In this document: positions 25,016 to 37,383 of the stretch, piece by piece
Position numbering within the stretch: position 1 is the stretch's first letter
Layout: the number at the start of each line of letters is the position of its first letter
Assembly (NCBI GenBank): GCA_949316495.1
Contig: OX439003.1
Coordinates: forward strand, 38,308,225-38,372,224
DNA length: 64,000 bases
Reading direction: 5' to 3'
DNA from: Amphiduros pacificus
Lineage: Eukaryota; Annelida; Polychaeta; Phyllodocida; Hesionidae
The notes under the pieces: generated by a model
Databases searched by the model: none
What the model was told of the DNA's origin: nothing
The model's input: the letters and a program-made list of their open reading frames with translations, nothing else
Position numbers and translations under genes: made by a program

Positions 25016-28000
25016 AGAAATATATCTCTAAGCTCGTGTATTCTTGCTTGCTAATTTGTGAGTTTCATGTGTTACCACTTAGATACAGCTGACGTCAAGG
25101 GTGGCATGTCATCATGATATTTTTAATGGGTTTTTATTAATTTGAAAGAGATAATACGATAGTTTAATTACTTTTAATCCATTTAGACGACTATTTCTAT
25201 AATAGGAAATATGCTTTGATTCATGTCTGCTTATGACGTAGTTTTCTTTCAAAAATATGATACTGTCTAATATTTTTTATGATGATTTGCTAAATAATGT
25301 CATTATGAATGACGCTATGGAATAATCTTGTCTGGTCTAATTCTATCTATATGTGAACCATTATTACCCTAAAATAACAAGAATGTCCTAGTGAACACCT
25401 TCATTCTATATATGTAGAGGGGAAGAGTCCTAAATGTCCAAATTGAAAATGATTGATTGATTCTTGACACGCCAAAGTGGTGTCTGCTTGGTCAGTTGGT
25501 CTTGTGGCCAGACTTTAAGGCCCTCGTCAACAACACTCACATCAAACAAACAAGAGAATATTTTATTATGAAAACATATGCCAATGACTTTTAACAATGT
25601 TGATCATTGCTTTTTTGTGAACATTTCTATGCACGCCTGCAAATTGTTCCATAAATGATCATTTGAATCCTTTCCCAAAGCAGACTTGAGCAGACGATAA
25701 TTTTGGCCAATCAAAATGCATGTTACTTGATAAATTCGGCTCGACCTTTTGTTATCTCGATTCTTATTGACGGATATTTGTCAAGTTATTCAAAATGCAT
25801 GATCCTATATTAGATACAATTAGATACAATTGGTCCACTGAAAATATATTTTAGCTTATCATACCTCCGACCAGTCCATGTAATTTCAGAGGAGGTCGAA
25901 ATTGACGGAAAATCTTTCCCCTTCACTGCAGAAACCATGTTGATATAGTGAGCATAGCTAAAAAGTGTCAAATCATATCATCATTAAAATCATATCCGTG
26001 TGAAGTGAAATGCATTGTGGAAATATATTACAGATGGAAATGTCCATTTTGTCAGTGTGTTTTAGGGCTGTGTGAGTGCGACCGTAAGCCGAGACGACAT
26101 CCTGCATCAGTGTGTCACTTGCCATTGGCAGTGTTTTGTAGATATTGCGAGATTACTAAAAGCCTTGCACTTTTCCGTCGAGGTGGTTGTAGATTTCTGT
26201 AAAATGTGTGATGTTGACTTGACACTGTAGAGCAGACTACTCCTTAGCAAACAGAATTCGCCACAGGCATGAATTTAAGAAATGCGTCTATTATATTCAT
26301 TGTATAAAGGACGGCTAATATGAGGTTATATGAATCAAGTATTATAACAGTATGATCAAATTGTTGCAATGTACGGATCATCGGTAAATAATGTAGACAA
26401 TTTGCAAAGCGAATCTTTAATCTAATATTAAGTTCTGGATATATTTTATGGGTGTGTCCGCTTTCTTATGGCCTATATTATACAAAGATTCTTTGTCTTC
26501 AATCTCATTAGATTTGATTAACAAAACTCAGCAGTACTGCCAATGGAACATTGCTGCTATTTTAACTTACATTGTCAGGAAAGGTCCTTAAGGTTTACCA
26601 GGACTCGCTTCTAATGTTAAAATTGCATGTCTTCGTATGCTGGCGACAAATTTAAGGGTTGATGCTTAAGTAGCAGAAATGTCATAAACCCATGTGACTT
26701 CACATGGGAACCATTCTCGCCTATTAGATATCGTATAATGTGATATAATTTGTGAACTGATCATGTGAATCCATATATGAGTAACAAATGTGATGTTTAG
26801 GGTTCGAATCTGCTCTTGATGAATGGCTTGTACTGTTATTTTGGGTTGCTTGGCTTCCTTCATGTGATTCTCTACCCCGAGGATTCCACTGGCGGCTGTG
26901 GTGGGATACACAAAGACATCAAGCATTGATCCAAGTCTGGCATAATTGGGTAATAGGGCCTTTTATGCAGACAATGCGCCATGCAAGATGTGGCCGAAGA
27001 CACAAACAGATGCTGTTCTGTCTTATACAATGGAGGGTAGGATGACACTGAAGCCACACCAAGTGGCAGCCAACACTCAGATCGATGACCACAACAGCTT
27101 TTAAAACTTGACAGGAAGTGGGCTGCAGCGGAGTATAACGTACCACAGAAAAAGCTGCAGCGGGTGCATTGTGATTTGTCACATTCTGCAACTAATGCGA
27201 GGCACAGATAACGATTCTACACACTTCTGCCATGCCAAATTCCTCTCCCCATTTCAGTGTTGATTACAAAATGCTGAAATATGGCAAACTTTTCCCAGAA
27301 AGAGAAAGTTTGTTACAATATCTTGATTAATTTTCTTCTTAACAAATACATCATCCAACGTTTAATTTGTCTTATGATATGACTTTGACTTAGATATGAA
27401 CCACGTGACTGCCATTTTCCCAAACGAGACTGTCAAGAAAGAAAATTAATTTTACATTGATTTCTCGCTTGTGTGTTTTAATAATAAAGTTAAATGCCGT
27501 ATCTTGTCATCAGTTAAGCTCTGTTCCATCTGTTCAAATGTCCTGCATTTCCTCGGTTGTCAGGATGACATAAGATTACAAAAATCGGAAATGTGAAGGC
27601 AACCGAAATTATTTGAGATGGGTGATTTGATGTGGTTGGATATTGGGACTTATTGCTCCTCATTTTAATTAAAACTGGCTGTGCCAATAAGGCCATGTAA
27701 TTTGCTAGCAAGATGTATGGCTTGTTTATATGCACATAATTCGCCTATTTTGTGACTGCACCACAAACAATGTAGAGTGTTAACGCTCCATTTATGGCAA
27801 ACTTTTCTTAAGTATGGAAATTAAATTTCTGATTTAGGCTTTGGAATTCCCATGCGTTTTTATTCATCTGCGTTTTATTTGATGTTTTGATGAGCTTCTC
27901 TGTGGACAGAACGTACTTTGCCCTTTTTAGTGGCTTTTACATTATTTTACTGGCAAAATACTTACACTTAGAATCCATATTGTTCTGCAAAAGTACTAGC

Positions 28001-31000
28001 ATAAGTCCTAATATAATTGATATACGACTTGATAACACCATCATATTGTGAGAGGCATGTGGCCTCTATGGTTGTAAATTATAATGAAGTCTGAAGCATT
28101 TCTTCCAATACGGTAATCACAAGGCCCGTATTTGAGTGCTCTTGTACTCCGGCTCTCACTTGGTTGTCCATTAGTAACTCGGTCAAGATAACATTTACTT
28201 GTCCTTTTCGGCTTTAACCTGCAAGTGTTCCGATGGAGAGCCTGTGTGAGACCAGGCCAGCTGTCTTAAGCTCAGGAAACACGTCTCTTCCCAACGTAAG
28301 TAGCCGGCTACCCGAGTTTCCATGCGTCGTTGAGATTTGGCCTCAAAGGCGGGTCCTCAATCAATAGGTTCAATAGGTGCCATCCATCACCACCTGGCCA
28401 CACAACACACGGTCTCCTACAACATTCACAAAAAACACAAGGCCCCCTACACCCGCCTCCAATATTCCAGCATCACACGTGGCGTCTTGTTAGACTTTCT
28501 CCCCTCTTGGCTTTTCATCTTCCATGAATGGCTTCACAAATTCGCCGAGATCTCTTCCTGACTGGGGTGTCATTTTCTAGAAGTATTCCCTATCAGTCCT
28601 TCACCTGGGATTATAGGCCCCTGAAAGGCCTAGGATTTGTTTTATGCTGCTATATGAAAGCTTTATGGCGAATGTGACAGAGAAATATAAAAGTGATATT
28701 CATTCTTTGCTAAGTCATTAATTCTAGTAAATATTTTTGACATTCAGTTATTGGAGATAAATCTGAAATATTTTGCCTTTTGACGTGTAAGAAATCTGAG
28801 AATGTGATATGAAGCTTTCTTCTGATCATGGGGGGATACGGCAATCTTTTGATGCCTGTTGTATTTCTAATACATATACATAAAATGTAATTCATTAAGA
28901 TATAATGTTTTAATATAACACTACCTCCTTCAGAATTGAAAAATACTAGATTAAATCAAGAACGCGATATAAAATGTGTTCCAGATGTCTGCCAAATCTT
29001 CTGTCTTTAGCAGAAAAAAAGAAGAAGAAAGAATTTGTATAATTATACAATCTGAGAGGAAAGAGAAATATCTGCCATGCGCAAGAGGAAATTGTCTTGC
29101 TTTCAGGGCCAGATCAAACTGTCATTATTCGTTTGTCATTATACGTATCTTTGAGGCACGCATCACCTATTTCCATAAGACAATCTTCTTAATGGCATTA
29201 TCATACCCACAAGGCTTTGTACTATAGTTTAACATATCTCTCACTTTTTGAGATTTTGAATAATACAGAGTATAGATGTAACTTGAGACTTTTAATATAT
29301 GAATATATATTTATATATATTTATATATATATATTAATGTTATTTTCATCAATCCTATTCAGATCGTTTCCATGCAACTCCCAACAAAGTCAATGTTAAG
29401 ACGTGAGACTTTCTAAGGGACATGGACCGCCCAGAGAGATATAAATCATTAAGGAATTCAGCAAGAGAAAGCAACAATAATGAACACCATGCGTCAGAAA
29501 ATATAAAGAAATATCAGCTCCAGGCAGCTACACCGCCTAAATGAAATCCTGGTGTGCTCACGGGGCCCTCTATCACTGCCATAATCTTCTGGGACGTCTG
29601 CCATCCAGATTTAGTTTCTGTAGGGTAGGCAAAACATGGCGGCAGCCTCGTTTTTGTTGTACCTTTAGCCTTGTTCGGGTTGATCTCCAGATAAAACCCC
29701 GTGAAGAATTATCAAACACAACGTTCAATTTCTTTTGATCTTCCAGGATATAAAGATGAAGTGTTCTCATTTTGACTTTCAAGAGATTCCCCTCGTGATA
29801 GCTGCCGATAATACTTGATAGATATGAGAAGCTTATTTCTTTTTAGCAATTTGAAACAATGTAATGTTTTGATATGTGATTTATTTCTTGAATAATTGGT
29901 AACAAGTTATTAAGTTGGTTACATGACAAGCTACACTTTCATTTGTTAAATGATTTACAAACATCTACTAATACATGCACCGTTTATACCGATTATTGAT
30001 GAAACCGGTCTATGATAGAAATGTTTTTTCCTGGTTCAGTCAGACACAGTCACAATATTTTACAACAACTGACAAGATTTATACAACTTTTCAGTAGGTT
30101 TCTGAGACAGAGTGCCTAATATAATGTATGGAACCCCAAGAGCTCATTTTCGTAGATGTATTAGGCGTTCAGTGCACAACAATACGCTTTTTCCATGTGA
30201 TAGATTCTCCCTAATACCTCCTAAATCATGACTGCCAAAAGTACATCATTACAGCCTCACAGTTTTTCCCAAGGATGATCCGGTCTTTCTTAGTGCCGTC
30301 ATATTAACGCCAGAAAACAAACAATTATTCAGGGACACTAAGGAAGCTTACACAATGGGGCTTCACATAGCCGGGCCAGAAGAGAGCTTTATAGATTGGG
30401 GATGAGGGGTTTGGGTGGCTGTCTCACAAAGATAAAGTATGGCCAATGTCCTCACTTGATAGCATGGTATCATTGGATGTGTCTATACAACATGACAAAA
30501 AGCCAAGAGAGAGGAAGCCCCTAGTTGATCTATCTAGATAGATGATGGGGTAGAGAGCTAATTCAAACCATCTTTTGCCCCATCTTATTTTGGTGGAGAA
30601 TATCTGTCAAAAGTCAACATGATATAAAGGCTAAAGATTTCTTGTGATTGTGAATGTCTAAAATATACTGGCCAAACTGAGCTCATCACTTGACCTGTCT
30701 GAATAATGACAAAATGTTCTGGCTCTCTATTCAGTGTGGCTAATCAGGCCAGATCTAGCTGGCCCTTAATACACGCCCTAATATAGTTTGTGCATTGCTG
30801 ACCATGCCCTCAATGCCCCATAATAAACTGAGCCATTTATTTGCCTCATCTGGGTTATGTGTGGAGGTTTATCCTTTCTTATTGCCACTGCCTTTGGTCT
30901 ATGGAATAGGCTGATCACCTAAACAGGAATGGATGGATGCAAGATATGAGATTTCTGTGGCCAAACAGAAGCAAGTGGTATCGTCTTATATAAATTGCGT

Positions 31001-31529
31001 CTGGGGATTTCTCCCTTTACATGTTCCATTACCGCCGGGATTGGAGCTATAAGTCAGCAGCTCTATATGCATAATTGCTCCGTGTATTCACTTAAGATGC
31101 TTTGCCATGCAGCAATTCAGAGGTTTGACTTATTCACCATTCTCCACAAAGGAAAATTATACAAGAAAGGAAAACACCTTGATATGTAAAGAAATATCTG
31201 TCATAAGAAGAATATACACACAAGGTCAAATGAGATATGTTGGGAAATTATAAAAGTTATAAACATTACATGCATATGTGTATGTAAATATTTTTAATTC
31301 TATCCCACATATAATTTTCAATTGATGCTTCATTCAAATAGTATATTGAACTTAGTGAAAAACTGTATTAATAGAAAGGTGTTTCTGTGACGACATCCCC
31401 TTCTTTTCTTTAGTGAACTACATGAGATGAAAAGAAAGAAAGCGTGGGTGGGCGGTCAGAAATGATATTTATTATGGATAACTGTGCATAGATATGTTAT
31501 ATGAAAGATGCTGAGTTTCTCCTGCAAAT
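25016..31529. other. non-coding stretch, nothing firm
   Basis: No gene supported. GC rises around 28240-28560 and 29540-29700, the latter with a YY1-like AACATGGCGGC at 29633-29643, but open frames there match no family. A (TA)-rich run spans 29300-29336. A B-box-like GGTTCGAATC near 26800 has no matching A box or cloverleaf, so I call no tRNA. Confidence 0.4.
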
Positions 31530-31690
31530 CTGAAGGCACCTAGCGGAGCGCCTGTCAGTTTCCTGGGGCCCGAAGCGTGGCGCCCAGCGGTTAGAAGTGT
31601 GAAGGCTGGCAGGGGACGGTCTCCCCACGGAGACATCCAATTGCTAATTGGCCTAACCACAGCAAGGCCTTCTATATCAACCAAGCCTGA
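31530..31690. other. GC-rich cluster of nested hairpins, possible structured RNA or regulatory element
   Basis: In otherwise AT-rich DNA this segment contains several short perfect inverted repeats: CTGGG/CCCAG (31563-31567, 31583-31587), GTCTCC/GGAGAC with a 4-base loop (31619-31634) and CCAATT/AATTGG with a 3-base loop (31637-31651). GGTTAG/CTAACC (31589-31594, 31653-31658) encloses the last two. A 81-codon minus-strand frame crosses it but is unlike any protein I know. Confidence 0.35.
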
Positions 31691-34446
31691 TTTTTTTCCT
31701 GGTAATATGATGATCAAAGTATGAATAGGAAATGAGGCTATTTTATAACACGTGTTGTGTCTGGAAATGGTTTATATCCAATTTTCACCCAAAAAGAATA
31801 GAACAAAATGAATGATACCGAACTTTTCATATATGTATATATGATTGTGGTTCTTTGATCCGAATGTTTAATATGAAAGGGGTGATGGGCAACAATCGCA
31901 ATTCTAACTTTTGAACAGACTTGACCTTAGAAATCTCTGCATTTGCTTTGAATACGCTAAATCTTATAGGCGCGCCATATGAATATTTATTATTACGTAA
32001 TTTTTGCTGTCATCGAGGGTCGGAATTTACCATCGAGATTTTGGTCATGCTATTGGTTGATAATCCCAGAGATTCTGGTAAAGGCAATTGATTCACAGTT
32101 GAATAATGGCTTTGGTGATATAATTATGTCATTATATTCATATTGGCTATAAATATAAGAAACTTTGTTCAAAATACGAAATAAGAATAGACAACCAGCG
32201 CCACCTAGTGGTTGAAAAAAAAAATGTTATTTTTAGTGAACCTCGCCGCCAAGATTCAAGTGATCATTAAGTGTGGTGTTGGTTTATTGGCTGTGCCAGG
32301 TATGTGGAGATAGTTAGGCTTGTAAACTGGTGTCTTGCCGACAGGGACGCGTGGCTGTCAGCAGACCTGGTAGGGTCTACTCCGATATCAGGGCAGCATC
32401 TCCCCGCAGAAAAGATAAATGGCACATTTGATACGCCGCCCTGCTCGGCCTCGGTCTCACCACTCTGAGTCCTGTTTACACACCTCATCACCCGCTCACC
32501 TGTCTTGATTGCCTTACTTTGATACACTCTATATTCTCTTCCCAGACCACATAATGATTCCTTGGTCTGACTAATTTGATTATGAACCATATCAAATATC
32601 TTATTTTCCTAAACTCTGTATGTGTTAATATCATCTGCTGGTTTTACATTCACGGTTTTCATAAACAAGGCATATGTCATAACTGTATTCGTGAACAGAA
32701 GGGTGATGTTTGTCTAGTATCTATGATTATTATAAAGTAGAGAGGTGTCAGAGTTCATGCTTATTGAGGACAGATGGGAGGTAAAATTGCCCTCCGCCCA
32801 CAGTCTGGAGTGAGATACCACGAGATAATGGCGTGTGCATCCCGAATACCCACGCACATATCGCTGATATATTATGCTTCCGGAGTAACTGGGGGAGATA
32901 ACTTCTTATAAATATCAAGGGTTTAGCACTGTGATGTATTCCTTGATGTAGAAGGATACAATATAATCACGTAGACGGAGAACAGTTGAATGTATCTGAT
33001 GTATTGACTACTTAAATAAAGGGCACATGGCAACTAACTGTATAATAATTGTACAAACGTGAATAAGATGTATTCCTGCTCAAGTCTCAAGGGCACATAA
33101 CAAATCTTTGATACCTCATATTCATACCGAATATTAAGGTTAATTAGTGATTGAGAACACTACTTGAAGTCTCAAAAACTTTTGAAATATTCCAACAAGT
33201 CAAAATGAGAAATATATCCATTATCTTATCAGGATGCGAGATCAGATATCCAGCTAAGTTTGTTTGTGTGGTCTGGGGAAATTAGATATTTACATTAAAG
33301 CTGGACCCTCTGTATTCACGAGGTATACAATTACTTTAGCTATTAACAACGAATTGTTCTTGATAGCTTGACATAAGCCCATTTCATAATGATGAAGGGA
33401 ATTCCCTTTGCAGTGCATACTGAGATTGAGAAAGGGTTGTGTTTATGGCGGTCAGTTTGTCTACAAATGCTGGCCAAGGCTACTGTTCTCTGTGATTGCA
33501 TATGTTAACTTTTTACGTTTTAACACCACTGCTATCTTATCTTAGATGATGCATATTATTTGTTGGGTAAATCATGTCATTTAACTATTTCACTTTAGAT
33601 AATACCTGAACAACAGAAAGTTCAAAGTTTTTTAGATTTATTAACAGTATTTAAGTTAGGCAGCCTGTTTGAAACTGCCAGGTTCTGGAGGAATAATATT
33701 TGTGGGCAAATATCTGTAATTCAATGCTTTGTGTTAGATCATGCAATAAATGGGAAACATAGTTTTTGTCTACAAAATGTTGGTTTAGCAAATTTGCAAA
33801 TGCTAAATACAATAATTGAATAGTTGATACACTTTTTTTGCTTATACTGCAAGTATATTTACAAATCATTGAAAGAGATATCTTCGGAGAAGATATATCT
33901 TTTAAAACACAGTGAAATGAAATACCAGTGATATATTACCACACAAAAAAGTGTTTAGAATATATATACATTGATATCCATGACATTTATGTATGCATTA
34001 TCATGGCCATTGAGACACCGCACCCTGAAAGATGTTCAGATAATTCAATTGTTACTTGACTGCATAGAAAAACATCTGAAAATAATCCTCTGTGACAAGT
34101 GATATATGCTTACCTCAGTGTTGTTTAATATATGTTAGCCATACCATCTATACCATCTTATTTATGTTATCATACATAATTTTCATAATTAAAGAGATAC
34201 ATTTTTATTTGGCTCACCAGGGCGATGTATGTTTGTATTATCGTGCAATGAATACGAAGTTCTGAACTCGATATTTTCACCGGCATTTTTTAAAAACTGG
34301 TACTGAACCACACCTTTCTAACTTGAGAAGGGAATGATAATGATTGAACAGGGGATGAGTGTGGTCCAAAATATACAGCCTGTAAAAGATATTTGTTAAC
34401 GCTTACAAATTATCCAAATAGAATGACAGGCTGAGTTGGGGCCATC
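31691..34446. other. non-coding stretch
   Basis: Contains the CTCF-type site listed separately. No gene, array or element is otherwise recognised. Several AT-rich microsatellite-like patches occur near 33960. Confidence 0.45.
32198..32211 (-). promoter_or_regulatory. CTCF-type core motif
   Basis: On the minus strand the 14 bases read CCACTAGGTGGCGC, a full match to the CTCF core CCASYAGRKGGCRS and the version most often seen at strong sites in animals. Orientation equals that of the motif at 11279. Occupancy is inferred, not shown. Confidence 0.45.
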
Positions 34447-37040
34447 TAACCTTGCACAGAAGCTGAGTGGGTTATCTTGGGGCGACCTAGGGGCGCCCAT
34501 CCTAGCAGGGATCAGGCTGAGTGGGTTATCTTGGGGGGCCTAGGGGCGCCCATCCTAGCAGGGATCAGGCTGAGTGGGTTATCTTGGGGCGACCTAGGGG
34601 CACTCATCCTAGCAGGGATCAGGCTGAGTGGGTTATCTTGGGGGGCCTAGGGGCACTCATCCTAGCAGGGATCAGGCTGAGTGGGTTATCTTTGGGGGGG
34701 GGGGGCTAGGGGCGCCCATCCTAGCAGGGATCAGGCTGAGTGGGTTATCTTGGGGCGGCATAGAGGCGCTCATCCTAACAAGGATCAGGCTGAGTGGGTT
34801 ATCTTGGGGGGCCTACGGGCACTCATCCTAGCAGGGATCAGGCTGAGTGGGTTACCTTGGGGGGCCTAGGGGCACTCATCCTAGCAGGGATCAGGCTGAG
34901 TGGGTTATCTTGGGGCGGCCTTGGGGCACTCATCCTAGCAGGGATAAGCCTCAGTGGGTTATCTTGGGGCGGCCTTGGGGCACTCATCCTAGCAGGGATC
35001 AGGCTGAGTGGGTTACCTTGGGGGGGCCTAGGGGCGCCCATCCTAGCAGGGATCAGGCTGAGTGGGTTATCTTGGGGCGGCTTAGAGGCGCTCATCCTAA
35101 CAAGGATCAGGCTGAGTGGGTTATCTTAAGGGGGCCTAGGGGCCCTCATCCTAGCAGGGATCAGGCTGAGTGGGTTATCTTGGGGCGGCCTTGGGGTGCT
35201 CATCCTAGCAGGGATCAGGCTGAGTGGGTTATCTTGGGGGGGCCTAGGGGCGCCCATCCTAGCAGGGATCAGACTGAGTGGGTTATCTTGGGGCGGCATA
35301 GAGGCGCTCATCCTAACAAGGATCAGGCTGAGTGGGTTATCTTAAGGGGGCCTAGGGGCCCTCATCCTAGCAGGGATCAGGCTGAGTGGGTTATCTTGGG
35401 GCGACCTGGGGGCACTCATCCTAGCAGGGATCAGGCTGAGTGGGTTATCTTGGGGGGCCTAGGGGCACTCATCCTAGCAGGGATCAGGCTGAGTGGGTTA
35501 TCTTGGGGGGGGGGGGCTAGGGGCGCCCATCCTAGCAGGGATCAGGCTGAGTGGGTTATCTTGGGGCGGCATAGAGGCGCTCATCCTAACAAGGATCAGG
35601 CTGAGTGGGTTATCTTGGGGGGCCTACGGGCACTCATCCTAGCAGGGATCAGGCTGAGTGGGTTACCTTGGGGGGCCTAGGGGCACTCATCCTAGCAGGG
35701 ATCAGGCTGAGTGGGTTATCTTGGGGCGGCCTTGGGGCACTCATCCTAGCAGGGATAAGCCTCAGTGGGTTATCTTGGGGCGGCCTTGGGGCACTCATCC
35801 TAGCAGGGATCAGGCTGAGTGGGTTACCTTGGGGGGGCCTAGGGGCGCCCATCCTAGCAGGGATCAGGCTGAGTGGGTTATCTTGGGGCGGCATAGAGGC
35901 GCTCATCCTAACAAGGATCAGGCTGAGTGGGTTATCTTAAGGGGGCCTAGGGGCCCTCATCCTAGCAGGGATCAGGCTGAGTGGGTTATCTTGGGGCGGC
36001 CTTGGGGTGCTCATCCTAGCAGGGATCAGGCTGAGTGGGTTATCTTGGGGGGGCCTAGGGGCGCCCATCCTAGCAGGGATCAGGCTGAGTGGGTTATCTT
36101 GGGGCGGCATAGAGGCGCTCATCCTAACAAGGATCAGGCTGAGTGGGTTATCTTAAGGGGGCCTAGGGGCCCTCATCCTAGCAGGGATCAGGCTGAGTGG
36201 GTTATCTTGGGGCGACCTGGGGGCACTCATCCTAGCAGGGATCAGGCTGAGTGGGTTATCTTGGGGCGGCCTTGGGGCGCTCATCCTAGCAGGTATCAGG
36301 CTGAGTGGGTTATCTTGGGGCGGCCTTGGGGCACTCATCCTAGCAGGGATCGGGCTGAGTGGGTTATCTTGGGGCGGCCTTGGGGCGCTCATCAAAGCAG
36401 GGATCAGGCTGAGTGGGTTATCTTGGGGGGCCTAGGGGCGCCCATCCTAGCAGGGATCAGGCTGAGTGGGTTATCTTTGGGCGACCTGGGGGCACTCATC
36501 CTAACAGGGATCAGGCTGAGTGGGTTATCTTGGGGCAACCTGGGGGCACTCATCCTAACAAGGATCAGGCTGAGTGGGTTATCTTAAGGGGGCCTAGGGG
36601 CACTCATCCTAGCAGGGATCAGGCTGAGTGGGTTACCTTGGGGTGACCTAGGGGCGCTAATCCTAGCAGGGATCCGGCTGAGTGGGTTATCTTGGGGCGG
36701 CCTTGGGGCGCTCATCATAGCAGGGATCAGGCTGAGTGGGTTATCTTGGGGCGGCCTTGGGGCACTCATCCTGGCAGGGATCAGGCTGAGTGGGTTATCT
36801 TGGGGCAACCTAGGGGCGCTCATCCTGGCAGGGATCAGGCTGAGTGGGTTACCTTGGGGTGACCTAGGGGCACTCATCCTAGTAGGGATCAGGCTGAGTG
36901 GGTTATCTTGGGGCGGCCTAGGGGCGCTCATCCTAGCAGGGATCAGGCTGAGTGGGTTATCTTGGGGCGACCTTGGGGCGCTAATCCTAGCAGGGATCAG
37001 GCTGAGTGGGTTACCTTGGGGCTACCTTGGGGTTAATCTG
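34447..37040 (+). repeat. G-rich 54-bp minisatellite with 811-bp higher-order repeat
   Basis: About 48 units of 53-55 bp share GCTGAGTGGGTTATCTTGGG and CATCCTAGCAGGGATCA, with a variable G-rich middle. A lag of 811 bp (15 units) maps the block from about 34570 onto 35381 and onward to about 36240. Identical variants sit 811 bp apart: 12-G runs at 34694-34705 and 35505-35516, and TTAAGGGGG at 35117 and 35928. A smaller 223-bp (four-unit) duplication lies inside, seen as TTAAGGGGG at 35117 and 35340. Because 54 is divisible by three, several frames on both strands stay open for up to 309 codons; these are artefacts of unit length. Each unit carries G-runs on the + strand, so G-quadruplex formation is plausible. 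Confidence 0.95.
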
Positions 37041-37309
37041 GGGGCGCTCTCCTGCGTCTCTGTAAGATATGCGTGCGCATGTCTAGTCATTTCTTCTCAC
37101 CTTCTAAGTTGTCCTCTTTCTAGCTCCTCATTGCTCGGATGACTCCTTCCGAAAACACTCAATCTCCCCAAACAGCAAACAGACACATGATACATGAAAA
37201 CATGTCCTGTATTGTTATGAAGCGTGATCTGCCTGCGAAGATGGCACACAATCGGTTTGACTCACCACACACCGCCCGATGACGATTTGTCACAGAAGGT
37301 GCTTTGCCC

Positions 37310-37383
37310 GGTAGGGGGCTCAGTATGGGGCTCAGTATGGGGCGCAGTATGGGGCTCAGTATGGGGCTCAGTATGGGGCCCTG
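37310..37383 (+). repeat. 12-bp tandem repeat (GGGGCTCAGTAT)n
   Basis: Six units of GGGGCTCAGTAT, one with CGC for CTC, lie 270 bp after the large G-rich array. The array is short and nearly uniform. Confidence 0.9.

Noticed and set aside
26790-26815. B-box-like GGTTCGAATC suggesting a tRNA or SINE
   Set aside because: No A box at the right distance, no acceptor stem and no cloverleaf; a similar motif on the minus strand near 63605 fails for the same reasons.
34847-36587. Open frames of 277 and 309 codons, with more on the opposite strand
   Set aside because: They lie wholly in the 54-bp minisatellite. The unit length is divisible by three, so several frames on both strands stay open; none has non-repeat sequence or splice context.
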